Below are positions 9,835 through 18,990 of a DNA stretch of 64,000 bases, in pieces. A model generated the notes under the pieces. It saw only the letters and a list, made by a program, of their open reading frames with translations, searched no databases and was not told the DNA's origin. Both the position numbers and the translations under genes were made by a program. The stretch lies in assembly GCA_002633025.1 (NCBI GenBank), contig NMRB01000599.1, forward strand, positions 229,126-293,125, given 5' to 3'. Numbering within the stretch: the stretch's first letter is position 1; each line of letters starts with the position of its first letter. Source of the DNA: Notospermus geniculatus. Lineage: Eukaryota; Nemertea; Pilidiophora; Heteronemertea; Lineidae.

Positions 9835-12444
9835 ATGCTGAAGTCACCGATTCCTGGGAAACGAAACGACGCTGGTGTGGGAACTGGTGTAAGTGGAAAG
9901 AATGGAGCCAAGAGCCTTCGGGAAAGAGTTTTTAGAGACAATAAGCTTTTGGACAACGGTGGTCCTCTCGACGTCAAGAGCATGGTGGTTTGGCGGTCTC
10001 GTCAAGCTGGGAAGAAGGGCACTTCTCCAAACCTTTCCAGCAACAATTCGTCCTCTGACCTAACTACGGGTGGATGTTGGGAAACGGCAGGTCCTCGGAA
10101 GGGTCCCTCGGAACCCGGAATGAAGGGACCGTGGTCGCGCACTCCAGAGATACCTAAACAAAACAGTAAGTGGCCATCTACAAACTTAAACAAAGTTGCT
10201 AGCTCGTCCTCTCATGATCTGCGGATGCTCGACACGTTGGATGATTTTGATACTCCAAACGGTGTTGGTTCGTGGAGAAGTCCAGCTTCGGGAAGAAAAC
10301 AGTCGGACAGTAAAAACAACGGTAACAGGCGTTCGAACTTGTCGAAGGTTAACAGTGCATCATCATGCGATTTGAGGGGAATGGGGTCGAGGGACTCTAC
10401 TTTGTCTCCAGGGCAATGGCATCAGAAGGGTTGGAATTCTACGAATCTACAGAAGGTTGGTCATAGTGCATCTACGTATGATTTACGGGAAGGAGCTTCG
10501 TTTGATTCCCCTCGATCTCCGCGGAAGTCACGTAAGTCAAGAAGACGAAAAGGACAGACAAATCTAACAAGTGTAGGGAGTAAGTCGTCGTGTGATTTAA
10601 GAGCAGGGGCCAGTGATGATTGCCCCTGGACTAGCAGGCAGGGGGTCAATTATACTGGAAAAAACGCTAAGACGAACTTGACTGGTGTAAGTAGTTCTTC
10701 ATCATTCGATCTTAGACAAAGTGCATTTGACGATCCTTTCAGTGCGGGTAGGCCTAGAAGGCCAGATTCGTTACCCATCGCACCCCTTAGTCCCAGAATC
10801 CAGTATGCTTCCTACAGTGATGCAGTAAAATTCGGAAGCCAATCAAACCTTTCGACAATGCGGAGTGTTTCATCTTGTGACCTCAGGGACATTGGGCGGC
10901 TTGACTCCCCCAAAATAGTCGTATATGATATTGATATTGAGAATGATTTCAAGAGCGATAACAGCTCATTGAAATCACCTAGTCGTGAAGTTCCTGGCGT
11001 TGCTGAGCGAGGTGAGACGTTAGCGTCTCCTGGAAAGGGATGGGAAGGGAACCGCTTCGGTAACGGTGCCGCTGGTGGTGCAAGGTCGAGGAATATCTCA
11101 AGAAATCACCACAACAGGAGAAGGACGACTTCTGCTTGTGAGCCACGTGATTGGGAACTGAAGATATCGCCCAGTAAAGAAAAGCAAACACCAAGAAATA
11201 AGCAGCAGCGTGCCTGTGATACGGATCGAGTGACAACTCCAAAAGAAGAACGGGCCAGGGATCCATTCGTCAGCTGTGATTCCTCCCCGGGCAAGGTCGG
11301 TCGTGGAATAGCAAGCAGTCGTGGAGTGGTTCGTAAAACTGATCAACCGTCCCCAGTTTCACCAAGAAGGGAGACGAACACGAACCGAATCATCGTCTCA
11401 GTGAAAGACTTCAGTCGACCTTCCCCAACGGATGGAGTTGATGAATGTCAAGCAAATGGCTTAGCAACCAAGGACAAGTTTCCAAATTTTGCCGACAACA
11501 GGCCGAACGAGGCTGATGAAGGCAATAAAACGGTTATATCTTCAGCTAGTGAGGAACGAGACAAGTGTAAAACTCCCGACACTCCGGATACCATCGATGA
11601 TGGGGATGCTCTAGAAGCAGCCATGGAAACATTTCAGTTATTTGGAGAGGACGGTTCAACCTCAACAGTGTTTGATGAGAGTGATTTCAGTTACAAAGTG
11701 CGCAAGGAAATCATGGATATCCGATGCCAAATCCAATTATCGTCCATCCCATCGACGCCCAAGGCGGGCGACAAACCCGCCCGTCTGGACTCCATGATAA
11801 AAGCGTCAGAAATTCTTAAGGATTCCATAGAAAAGCAAGTCGGGGAAATGAAAGCACTGTTTGGCGAAACTAAGGACATGTTCATAAACCTTGAGCACAC
11901 TGATAGTATGTTGGCAAAAATTGAAGCCCAGTATGGAGGAATGAAGAGAAAGTCTCTGATGGATGAGGTGACATCCATGAAAAACAATATATTGATACTC
12001 GGCGTTCACGAGGTACCGAACGAATCGGTGCAGGACACTGTGAAAAGGTTCTTTCAGAAGTGGCTTGGGGTTGATTTCGTTCCGCCTTTGGTGAAGACTT
12101 GTCGGTTGGGGTATCCGCGACCAGGCGTCGACCGGGCCATCCGGGTTATTTTCATGTCATATAAAGATAAGGAATTTATCAAGAGGTCGAAGCAAAGGTT
12201 GAAGGGGACGCACTATATTCTTTGTGATGAATATCCGAGGGAGGTTGAGATGCATAGGAAGAAACTGTACCCTGTGCTGCGTGAGGCGAGGCGGGAGGGA
12301 AAGAGGACGAAGTTAAAGTTGGATACGTTGTTTATAGACGGGGAGGTGTATCAGGGTGTAGGGCCTGGGCCTCTTGGATATAGACAGGCTGGAAAGGACG
12401 CCCCGTCTCCAACCGAAGAGAGCTCATCAGAATATGAGATGTGA
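9835..12444 (+). CDS. 869-codon single-exon protein with LINE-1 ORF1p-like C-terminus and NL..DLR repeats
   Basis: One uninterrupted ORF from ATG 9835 to TGA 12442-12444. Residues 1-590 are Ser/Lys/Arg-rich and probably disordered. They hold seven copies of a motif Asn-Leu-x2-Val-x-Ser-x-Ser-Ser-x-Asp-Leu-Arg, with Asn at about 66, 117, 168, 204, 243, 281 and 338 (the first degenerate). Residues 615-710 look helical, perhaps coiled coil. Residues 715-785 (NNILILGVHEVP to VIFMSYKDKEFIK) resemble the RRM of LINE-1 ORF1p. Residues 786-840 (LKGTHYILCDEYPREV, RRKLYP-like block, LFIDGEVY) resemble its CTD. ORF1p is an RNA-binding, trimer-forming chaperone. No endonuclease or reverse-transcriptase ORF follows. 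It lies antisense in a kainate receptor intron and may be a retroelement ORF1 or a host gene captured from one. Confidence 0.75.
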   Translation: MLKSPIPGKRNDAGVGTGVSGKNGAKSLRERVFRDNKLLDNGGPLDVKSMVVWRSRQAGKKGTSPNLSSNNSSSDLTTGGCWETAGPRKGPSEPGMKGPWSRTPEIPKQNSKWPSTNLNKVASSSSHDLRMLDTLDDFDTPNGVGSWRSPASGRKQSDSKNNGNRRSNLSKVNSASSCDLRGMGSRDSTLSPGQWHQKGWNSTNLQKVGHSASTYDLREGASFDSPRSPRKSRKSRRRKGQTNLTSVGSKSSCDLRAGASDDCPWTSRQGVNYTGKNAKTNLTGVSSSSSFDLRQSAFDDPFSAGRPRRPDSLPIAPLSPRIQYASYSDAVKFGSQSNLSTMRSVSSCDLRDIGRLDSPKIVVYDIDIENDFKSDNSSLKSPSREVPGVAERGETLASPGKGWEGNRFGNGAAGGARSRNISRNHHNRRRTTSACEPRDWELKISPSKEKQTPRNKQQRACDTDRVTTPKEERARDPFVSCDSSPGKVGRGIASSRGVVRKTDQPSPVSPRRETNTNRIIVSVKDFSRPSPTDGVDECQANGLATKDKFPNFADNRPNEADEGNKTVISSASEERDKCKTPDTPDTIDDGDALEAAMETFQLFGEDGSTSTVFDESDFSYKVRKEIMDIRCQIQLSSIPSTPKAGDKPARLDSMIKASEILKDSIEKQVGEMKALFGETKDMFINLEHTDSMLAKIEAQYGGMKRKSLMDEVTSMKNNILILGVHEVPNESVQDTVKRFFQKWLGVDFVPPLVKTCRLGYPRPGVDRAIRVIFMSYKDKEFIKRSKQRLKGTHYILCDEYPREVEMHRKKLYPVLREARREGKRTKLKLDTLFIDGEVYQGVGPGPLGYRQAGKDAPSPTEESSSEYEM

Positions 12445-14679
12445 GCTGATGTTTGCAATGCATCTGCAATGCCCTGGATATGTAAATGGCATTATGCAAA
12501 TAGAGATACAAGGGGACGTGCTTTCTGTGCCTTGTTATAGATCCATTGTATGGATTTGGACTCATCTCACAGTATCGAAGTGTCGAAATGCTTTCACCCG
12601 CATAGCTTGCATAGTTTAAAATCAAAATTAAGATTTGATCGTTTCTGATGTTGAATTATATTATATTTCCATTGTACATGTATTCAGGGTGGGCAGTGGG
12701 CAGATGATGGTCATTGGGGTTTGGGGATATCCACTTATACAATTGACATCACTACGTGGGGAAACGGTTATACATTTACATATATATAGACCAAACTATA
12801 GACATGATAGAATAAGTAGATATGCAGTCATTTTCAACAAATTTGGGGAAATGGCATAAAGGGACGAATCTCAAGAATCCATATGTCTTTTTACCGCTGC
12901 ATGCTAATCAGCATATAATGTATCTATTGGTCGACATAATGTATAGGAATCATTATTACGAAATTGGGGTAAACATCAGTGAGTATACATTCCTTGAACC
13001 AAAGCACGACTGTGACAGTGTGCACTAACAAAAGGTGTTGGCAAAAGCTTTCCAGAGAAACCATACGAAAAGTTTGAAATAATCTTATGGGGGTATGGTA
13101 ATAATGCCTTTGGAGATTATTAGTTATGCTTTGTTAGAACTATGAGGTACATGTAATAACCAAGGTCGTTGGTTCAAAACATATTTGTTCGTTAAGTCCC
13201 GTCCACACAATGCGACACATATCATTGCTGCGTGACCGTCTCGTCGTGGTGGGTGACTTGCAGATAAATAGTCCTACGACTGAGGATGTCCACTATAGGC
13301 CGACATCGAGTCGTACATGTAGCTCGCTGATGCAATCCAAACAGAATTTGTGCAACAACGTTCAACCACCATGGTGATGAAATCATGTGACGAGATGGAT
13401 TTCTCCGATTGGCTACACTCCCAATTCACGTCGTGAACCTTTCCACATATCACGATGCAACTTTTTCTTCCTGTAGAATCGCAAGACACTCGACATGTTT
13501 GGTCACCAGCGACTGAGTCATGCAACTGAAGGCCTGTACCCACTGACGCGATTTTTGTGGCGGAGAGCGACAAAACGTGGCGATTTTACAGGCCGTAGAA
13601 ATTCGATGCTACTTTTTCAAAGGTAGAAATCTTTGTTATTGCCTTCTGCCGGTGAAAATGACAGGCCAGCGCGGAATCGCAGCGTGAAAACGCGACAGTG
13701 GGTTCATCCGGCCATTAGTTGCAAGGTGTCCACACTTCACGACGAGACGGAATAATCGCGTCGTTATGAGTCGCGTCGCATCGAGCCGAGACAGACAAAA
13801 CATTTGTACATTCCGTCGCCTAAAGCTTTTTTCTGGTCTGGGCCAAGGAATCTTCCATGGTGAAGTACATGTGGTCCTCTCTTTCAATGAATTGACACAT
13901 TAACAATGACCTAGTTCAGCTAGCCAAGCTATTGTGTTGGTGTATATATGATGTGTGTCTGTAACTATCACGCTTTATGACATCGTAATAATTCGGCTAT
14001 TATTGTGCTCAATCTTAATTGTTTTCCGTACGCAAACTATGTGACTCAAACTATGCTCAAACTATGTGTGAAAGGAATTACTGGTTTAAAAGTTCAAAGT
14101 TTATCAGCAATCACTTGCATTCCCGGAGTGAAAGGAAAACTTTCCCTTGGAAAAAAATCCCACCAGAAAGAGTTCGCTGTAAGCTTCTATTCTAGGACAG
14201 TCATACATTCTAATAAATTGTTGAACAACAGAGGTGGACACTTTTTCCAGGGTTACCTTTCCTTTTACACCGCATTCGACAAAGTTGTATGTCATTTCAA
14301 CTCTTATTTTTCTTCTTTGCTTGAAGAAGATGCCAAGACTGCGATCTCTTCTGATGACTTAGTTGTTGTTTCAGAAAATCATATTTTTTTGTAGGGTATT
14401 GTTGGTTAGGGATACTTGCTATGTAAGTAGGCCTACCGATATCAAATGTGTACCAAGGCAATTATACATGTATGGTTTATGAATGTATATGTACAAATAC
14501 AAAAACCGACAGGGATGAAATAAAGAAACGTAATCATCTGTGTTGTCACAGTGATGGTAATTACGAATGTATGAATCACAGTTGTATTGCTTGCAAGTAC
14601 GATACTGCGTAACAATAATTCATGTACCGAGAGGATGTAATTGACACAATCAGATGTCAGTTATCATTATCACTCAAAC

Positions 14680-14680
14680 N
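14680..14680. other. Single undefined base at a structural break
   Basis: The N coincides with the point where the right duplicate departs from the left one (ACTCAAAC|), so it probably marks a collapsed gap. Confidence 0.8.
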
Positions 14681-14975
14681 CAATGATGATCAGAGGTCAA
14701 GGTCAAGGTCAAACTTGATAATTCGAAATTTATCGGCCTTTGGTAAAGGTAGAGGCATGATATCACCCATACCTAGGTTATTGAGGATGCTTATTTTGAT
14801 TATGCAATGACCTTGATGATCAGAGGTCAAGGTCAAGGTCATACTTTGATAATTTGATATATCTCCGCCTATGGCAGAGGTGGAAGCATGATATCACCCA
14901 CTATTAGGTTACTAAGGATGCCCATTTTGATTATGCAATGGTCAAGGTCAAACCTGATGATTTGATTTGAGCACA
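14681..14975. repeat. ~130-bp tandem duplication with AGGTCA runs
   Basis: Two units each start GATGATCAGAGGTCAAGG and run through GCATGATATCACCCA to TTTTGATTATGCAATG; a partial third follows. Each unit carries consecutive AGGTCA hexamers. Absent from the matching place in the 1-2927 copy, and it begins at the single N at 14680. Confidence 0.8.
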
Positions 14976-15240
14976 TCAAAATGGCTGCCAGCAGGCTGCC
15001 TGTCATGCCTGTAAGGTCCTCTTAACAAGCGGGAACCATCAGACATTTACAATGTCATCTTGTTGGTATTGCTTCATTCTTTACCCAGGAAGAGGGAGGG
15101 GGATCAGCTTGTAAATAAATGAAGTCTAAAATTGAAAGTACAAATCGACCCCCTCTTCACGGAGAGTCCTCTTCATCCATGCCATCTTCCCTTTACAGGG
15201 TTGCTCAAAAATTTTTACCGTTGGGAGGATAAGATACGCT

Positions 15241-15327
15241 GGGCCGTATTCTAGAAGTTGTTTGCAGGGCAAAATACAAAAGGTTAAAGTGGACCTTAGA
15301 GTTAAGGAGGCTTCTAGAATACGGGTC
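15241..15327. mobile_element. Palindromic MITE-like element, copy d (duplicate of 2755-2841)
   Basis: Same element as 2755-2841, with one change in the right terminus (GGGTC for GGGCC). It keeps the GCT direct repeats, and its presence at the same place in both copies shows insertion preceded the large duplication. Confidence 0.75.
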
Positions 15328-15590
15328 GCTGTGTAACAATAACCAGGACATAAATGGCTTCATATTGTTGCCATTCTCAGACGGTGATTCAGAAAATATC
15401 GACTTCTGATCAGTGACTCGATGGCTTTTCTAGACGAGATGACAGCTGAAATTCTCATTAAATACTCCAACAGCTTTTGGTGACGTGGTTCGCAACGACA
15501 GTTGCACCATTCTCGCTCTCGTTCTCGTTGTCGTCCGCGGGTCTTAACCTCCTTTAAATTCCACGGAAAAAAATAAAACGAAAAACTTAC

Positions 15591-15758
15591 GGGCAAAACT
15601 TTCGTCGTGTTGATCACATCTCTGTATGGCTTCTCCTCAAATTGTGACATTTCTTTGATCGTTTCCATGATTTCCTTATCGTCTCTTGGAATAAGGCGGA
15701 ATCCTGTCAGATTGACAAAGTTATGTCGAAAATCTTCCATATCTATATTTTCTACATC
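15591..15758 (-). CDS. GRIK: Kainate receptor exon e (ATD, NLTGFR block)
   Basis: 168 bp, 56 codons, phase 0 at both ends, from the acceptor TCTGCGTTTTCAG to the donor GCCC|gtaagt. It encodes DVENIDMEDFRHNFVNLTGF followed by RLIPRDD, equivalent to LDLEPYRYSGVNLTGFRIL in kainate receptors, then a helix KEIMETIKEMSQF and INTTKVLP. NLT and NTT are candidate N-glycosylation sites. Its donor lies only 178 bp from the edge of the large duplicated block (15413), so the following 7.4-kb intron is mostly inserted or duplicated DNA. Confidence 0.92.
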
Positions 15759-15975
15759 CTGAAAACGCAGAATATAGTCTACATAAGTATTTTGATACAC
15801 GATAAGGTAAATCTATTTGATTGAATGACAAACAAGAGAGACACAGACGGCAGCAGTCACGAAACAAAGCCCCATTACATTTTATCATAAATATGTCATA
15901 TGTATGTATTCATGATTTTATTCATCTAGACATGTAAAATCGTATAGAGGTCGTATAGAGGTAAAATCGTATAGG

Positions 15976-16065
15976 GGTCGAAAATTCGTGAATTCTGGAG
16001 ATTGACTTCTTGCTTATTATCATTGTGTGTCAATTTTGTGCTATTCTGTATCTTGGATAAAATCA
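15976..16065 (+). repeat. Diverged GGGGTCGAAAATT repeat fragment
   Basis: Starts GGGGTCGAAAATTCGTG, continues GAAGAC-free into TGACTTCTTGCTTATTATC and GTGTCAATTTTGTGCT. It aligns with 49044-49130 and 56760-56850 with several substitutions, so it is an older copy of the same dispersed element. It lies in receptor intron d-e. Confidence 0.6.
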
Positions 16066-16249
16066 TATAGAAAGAGATTTCATTACGACAGGAATTCAGT
16101 AGACATTCTGAATAAAATATTAGAGAAAAAGCTTCCACTAAATGAAGTCTGTAGACACTCTAAATAAAATCTTACACAAAAAATATTCCATAACAACATC
16201 ATAAATAGATATACTGTGGTCGCGGAGTTATGCCGGAGTGGTGGTGGTT

Positions 16250-16446
16250 CTATTCATCGTATCCATGACGTCGTATCCAGGCCTACATGACGTTGAAAAC
16301 GTTGTGACGTTGCGTCTTTTTGCCCACCAGCTCCTTCAGCAAAGCCATGAAATTTGCCCACCACCCTTGCGTCATTTGCCCACCACCCTTGCGACGTCAG
16401 CAATGGCGGACACTGTCGGAGTTACGTCATGGATACGATGAATAGG
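16250..16446. mobile_element. Short TIR element, ATTCATCGTATCCATGACGT ends
   Basis: CTATTCATCGTATCCATGAC and its complement GTCATGGATACGATGAATAG face each other about 150 bp apart. The interior has a small direct repeat GCCCACCACCCTTGCG. No protein. Confidence 0.65.
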
Positions 16447-17169
16447 CCTAGTCTTACGTAGGCCTATACGGAAGGTATGGGCCAGTACACTCTGAATGAA
16501 AATCTTAGAAAAAAGATTCCATTAGGCTAAATGAATTCAGTAGAAACTCCAAATGTAATATCATAGAAAAAGATTCGGTGACATACAACTGTAACCTTCT
16601 TTTCTATGTCATTATTGCGCCATGAAATACGAGCTCGCTGGAATCTAGGAAAGTAGTTGCCATTCATAAAATGGGAGGACGCCACTTTCGTTTCGTCTTT
16701 ATCTTTTCTGTGAAATCAATTTCTTGTAGAAAGAAAACCCATGTGTGTTTTATCACGTCATACATGTATGAAACAATTGGGAAGTTCTTTCACTGATTAG
16801 ACGTCCGTACAAGCTCGACAAGTCAATGATTTTCCATTTCCGAGGCGAACAATAGAAAAAGCTCTGTCGGTGTCCAACAGATGTTGCCTTCTCAAAACAG
16901 ATGTTACCATTTTTTTCTTGTCACTCATCTCATGTGCCTACTCATCGTTCCATTGGTACTGTATCCACGTATACATGTAGACAGATCGTCAAGCACACTA
17001 AGGCAGCTGACGAAAGTTTCGAGATAATAGGAGGTGGTGCCGTATTAGCAAGTGGTTCAATATAGGTAAAAACAGAACTGAGGGAAATCCAAACAATATT
17101 TTCATTGACATTAAAGGTACAGTTGTATGTATCTCCTGCACTAAAGATGTTCATAATATCAGCTTTTGA

Positions 17170-17279
17170 CATCCTCCCACAGCAGGGCTTTGGTCTTGTT
17201 CTTCTTCATACACTCGCACACAAAGTTTGTGTGAGTGGATGAAGAGGAGCGAGGTAAAAACCCCTGCCGTGGGAGGATG
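17170..17279. mobile_element. Hairpin MITE (CATCCTCCCACAGCAGGG family), copy 1
   Basis: CATCCTCCCACAGCAGGG and CCCCTGCCGTGGGAGGATG bound a hairpin with inner arms TTCATACACTCGCACACAAA / TTTGTGTGAGTGGATGAAG. Two relatives are at 49194-49304 and 56910-57029. It lies in receptor intron d-e. Confidence 0.75.
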
Positions 17280-17521
17280 GCTTTTGAAGTCGACGAAGGA
17301 AAGGATGGACTGTAGAATTTGGGCAGTGTTTTGTTTGTGAGCTTCTGGTGATTCCTGCGCGACGGACCGCTTTCGTGTGGTGCTGCCATCTCAAATCAAA
17401 GGATCTAACTGTCTCGCAATGGGTCAACCGTTACCAACAAGCCTTGCCAAGCAATTCCACACCAGCATTGCTTGTCTTGCGATCTAAATCGGAAGTGATT
17501 TTACACCTCTTCAGCTGGGTA

Positions 17522-17651
17522 TAGAGTTTTCGCAAAGCCCCCAAAACGTCAATGTGAGCGTCTATCCTTTTGTTCGGTGCTCTCTTCGTGGGATCGAACA
17601 ATGGGTTTGGCGTGCGCGTTGGCGTTTCGGGGGCTTTGCGAAAACTCCCTA
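17522..17651. mobile_element. TIR element (AGTTTTCGCAAAGCCCC family), copy 2
   Basis: Same size, ends and interior as 3305-3434 with scattered substitutions. It lies 43 bp downstream of receptor exon d on the transcribed strand, within the d-e intron. Confidence 0.7.
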
Positions 17652-17693
17652 ATAATTGGTGTCGGCGGTACGACATTTCAAAATGGTACTCAC

Positions 17694-17747
17694 CAAATTT
17701 GTCAAAATATAACTGTGGCTGGAATCTATCATACCTTCCTGTAGAGC
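17694..17747 (-). CDS. GRIK: Kainate receptor exon d (54-bp exon)
   Basis: A 54-bp exon of exactly 18 codons, phase 0 at both ends, between the acceptor CCATCTCTTTCCAG and the donor TTTG|gtgagt. It reads ALQEGMIDSSHSYILTNL, aligning without gaps to the vertebrate GRIK segment that contains the Tyr-Tyr-His-Tyr block before the strand leading into LDLFALD. Vertebrate kainate and AMPA receptor genes also carry a 54-bp exon here. It is too short for routine ORF calling; its place between exons c and e and its phases make it convincing. Confidence 0.85.
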
Positions 17748-17852
17748 CTGGAAAGAGATGGTGGTTTCAGGATGCCCGGAACAGAATTCCGCCCTTTTCT
17801 CCAGTCGACACACACTAGACACCAACTGAAGAATTTGCTGGCGCTAGAATAT

Positions 17853-17972
17853 GGCCCGTAATTTTAGAATGCTCCTCAACGTAAAGGAGTTCCTCAAGGC
17901 TATTGTTCTCAACAGGAGAACAATAGCCTTGAGGAACTCCTTTACATTGAGGAGCATTCTAAAATACGGGCC
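17853..17972. mobile_element. Palindromic MITE-like element, copy e
   Basis: Almost perfect hairpin with about 57-bp arms and a spacer of only a few bases. It begins GGCCCGTAATTTTAGAATG and ends CATTCTAAAATACGGGCC. TAT flanks at 17850-17852 and 17973-17975 give a 3-bp target duplication. The high arm identity suggests recent origin. Confidence 0.8.
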
Positions 17973-18452
17973 TATGTCTCTCTGAATTGACATCTAGGGA
18001 TGCAAGCTTTAGAGATTTGAGAGGGGGCATCTAGGGTTGCAAGCTTTAGAGATTTTGAGAAGGGGAACTGCTAAAACTCTTGTTTGACCGGCAAGCGGGC
18101 GCTCTTTGCATCCCGGTCTATCGGCAAATCTAACTGAGCAACGACACCAACACTGATTTCACCAAGATCACATGGTAGAGGACACTAAGAACGAAGAGTA
18201 ACCGGACGAGTGGATACTTTTACCAGTGTTCCAGAAGAAAATTCACCAGTAAGGTACGATTTTAGGTAATTGTAAACAATCAAAAGAAAACAAGCAACGA
18301 TATTTATATCATATTATTGGGGTATTTCTCTCGCGCCATGTTATCATCAAAGCCTTTCTCCAGTGTCAAAATATACGATGACAAATAACACCTGGCCTTC
18401 ATGACATAAGAAGTAAAAGCCGTACGAAGAAACAGCAGAAGGCGATACTTAC

Positions 18453-18628
18453 AGTTTTTAAAAGTAGATAAGTGTCATCTACAGGCAGGTCGGCTAACAT
18501 CGTGTACAGCTGATGCTTCTCGGCCTCGCGTAGCACAGCTCGAATGTTTTTCCTGTTAACCTGCCGTACTATAATCTCAATTTCCTGACTGAATGGTGTC
18601 CGTATAAAATGTTGTAATTTTAATAACC
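18453..18628 (-). CDS. GRIK: Kainate receptor exon c (ATD lobe 2)
   Basis: 176 bp from the acceptor CATATAATTGCAG to the donor AACT|gtaagt. Its first two bases GG join the final G of exon b to make Gly. The reading continues LLKLQHFIRTPFSQ, a strand EIEIIVRQVN, then VLREAEKHQLYTMLADLP and LLLKT. This aligns with GLIRLQELI...KIRQLP...LLKEMKKGKEFYVIFDC in vertebrate GRIK. It is less conserved than its neighbours, as usual for this part of the ATD, and ends on a complete codon. Confidence 0.85.
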
Positions 18629-18939
18629 CTGCAATTATATGAAGGTATGCGTTACATACGTATTGCATTTTGAAATTTTAACCGCCGAGGGTGGGTGGAG
18701 GAGTGAAGGTGTCACCTCGAGAATGTCAGTTGCCATAGGCGCTAACGGAGTTCAACATTGCCGCTATTGAGAGTTGAGCCACCGCTACCGCCGCTGTAAG
18801 ATACGTTTTGATTGGCTGAAACACCTTGAGCATGTCGAGAGGTACCGGTCGCAATGATCACCGTCGCTATGGGCCTGAAGTGGCCTGAAAAGCTGATCAC
18901 TGATTGGCTAGCTACCGTAGTTTTGCGTCAACTGTGTAA

Positions 18940-18990
18940 CACGCACTAGTGACGCCTATTGGTCATCTTCTGAGAATCGCGTGAACCAAA
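18940..18990 (-). repeat. GACCAATAGGCGTCACTAGTG repeat, reverse orientation
   Basis: CACTAGTGACGCCTATTGGTC followed by ATCTTCTGAGAATCGC is the complement of the motif at 51115-51150 and 58519-58562, including the flanking GCGATTCTCA. It marks the end of a dispersed element whose other end is not defined. Confidence 0.6.

Larger units (their letters stand above)
12164..15413 (+). repeat. Right copy of a large duplication (matches 1-2927)
   Basis: This holds the last 281 bases of the 869-codon ORF and about 3 kb of 3' flank shared with 1-2927. It ends at 15413, 178 bp from receptor exon e. Some extra sequence is unique to this copy: a stretch around 14016-14150, and a 130-bp tandem duplication at 14681-14975 that begins at a single N (14680). 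No reverse transcriptase, transposase or other known protein could be read in it. AATAAA occurs near 14519. Confidence 0.85.
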
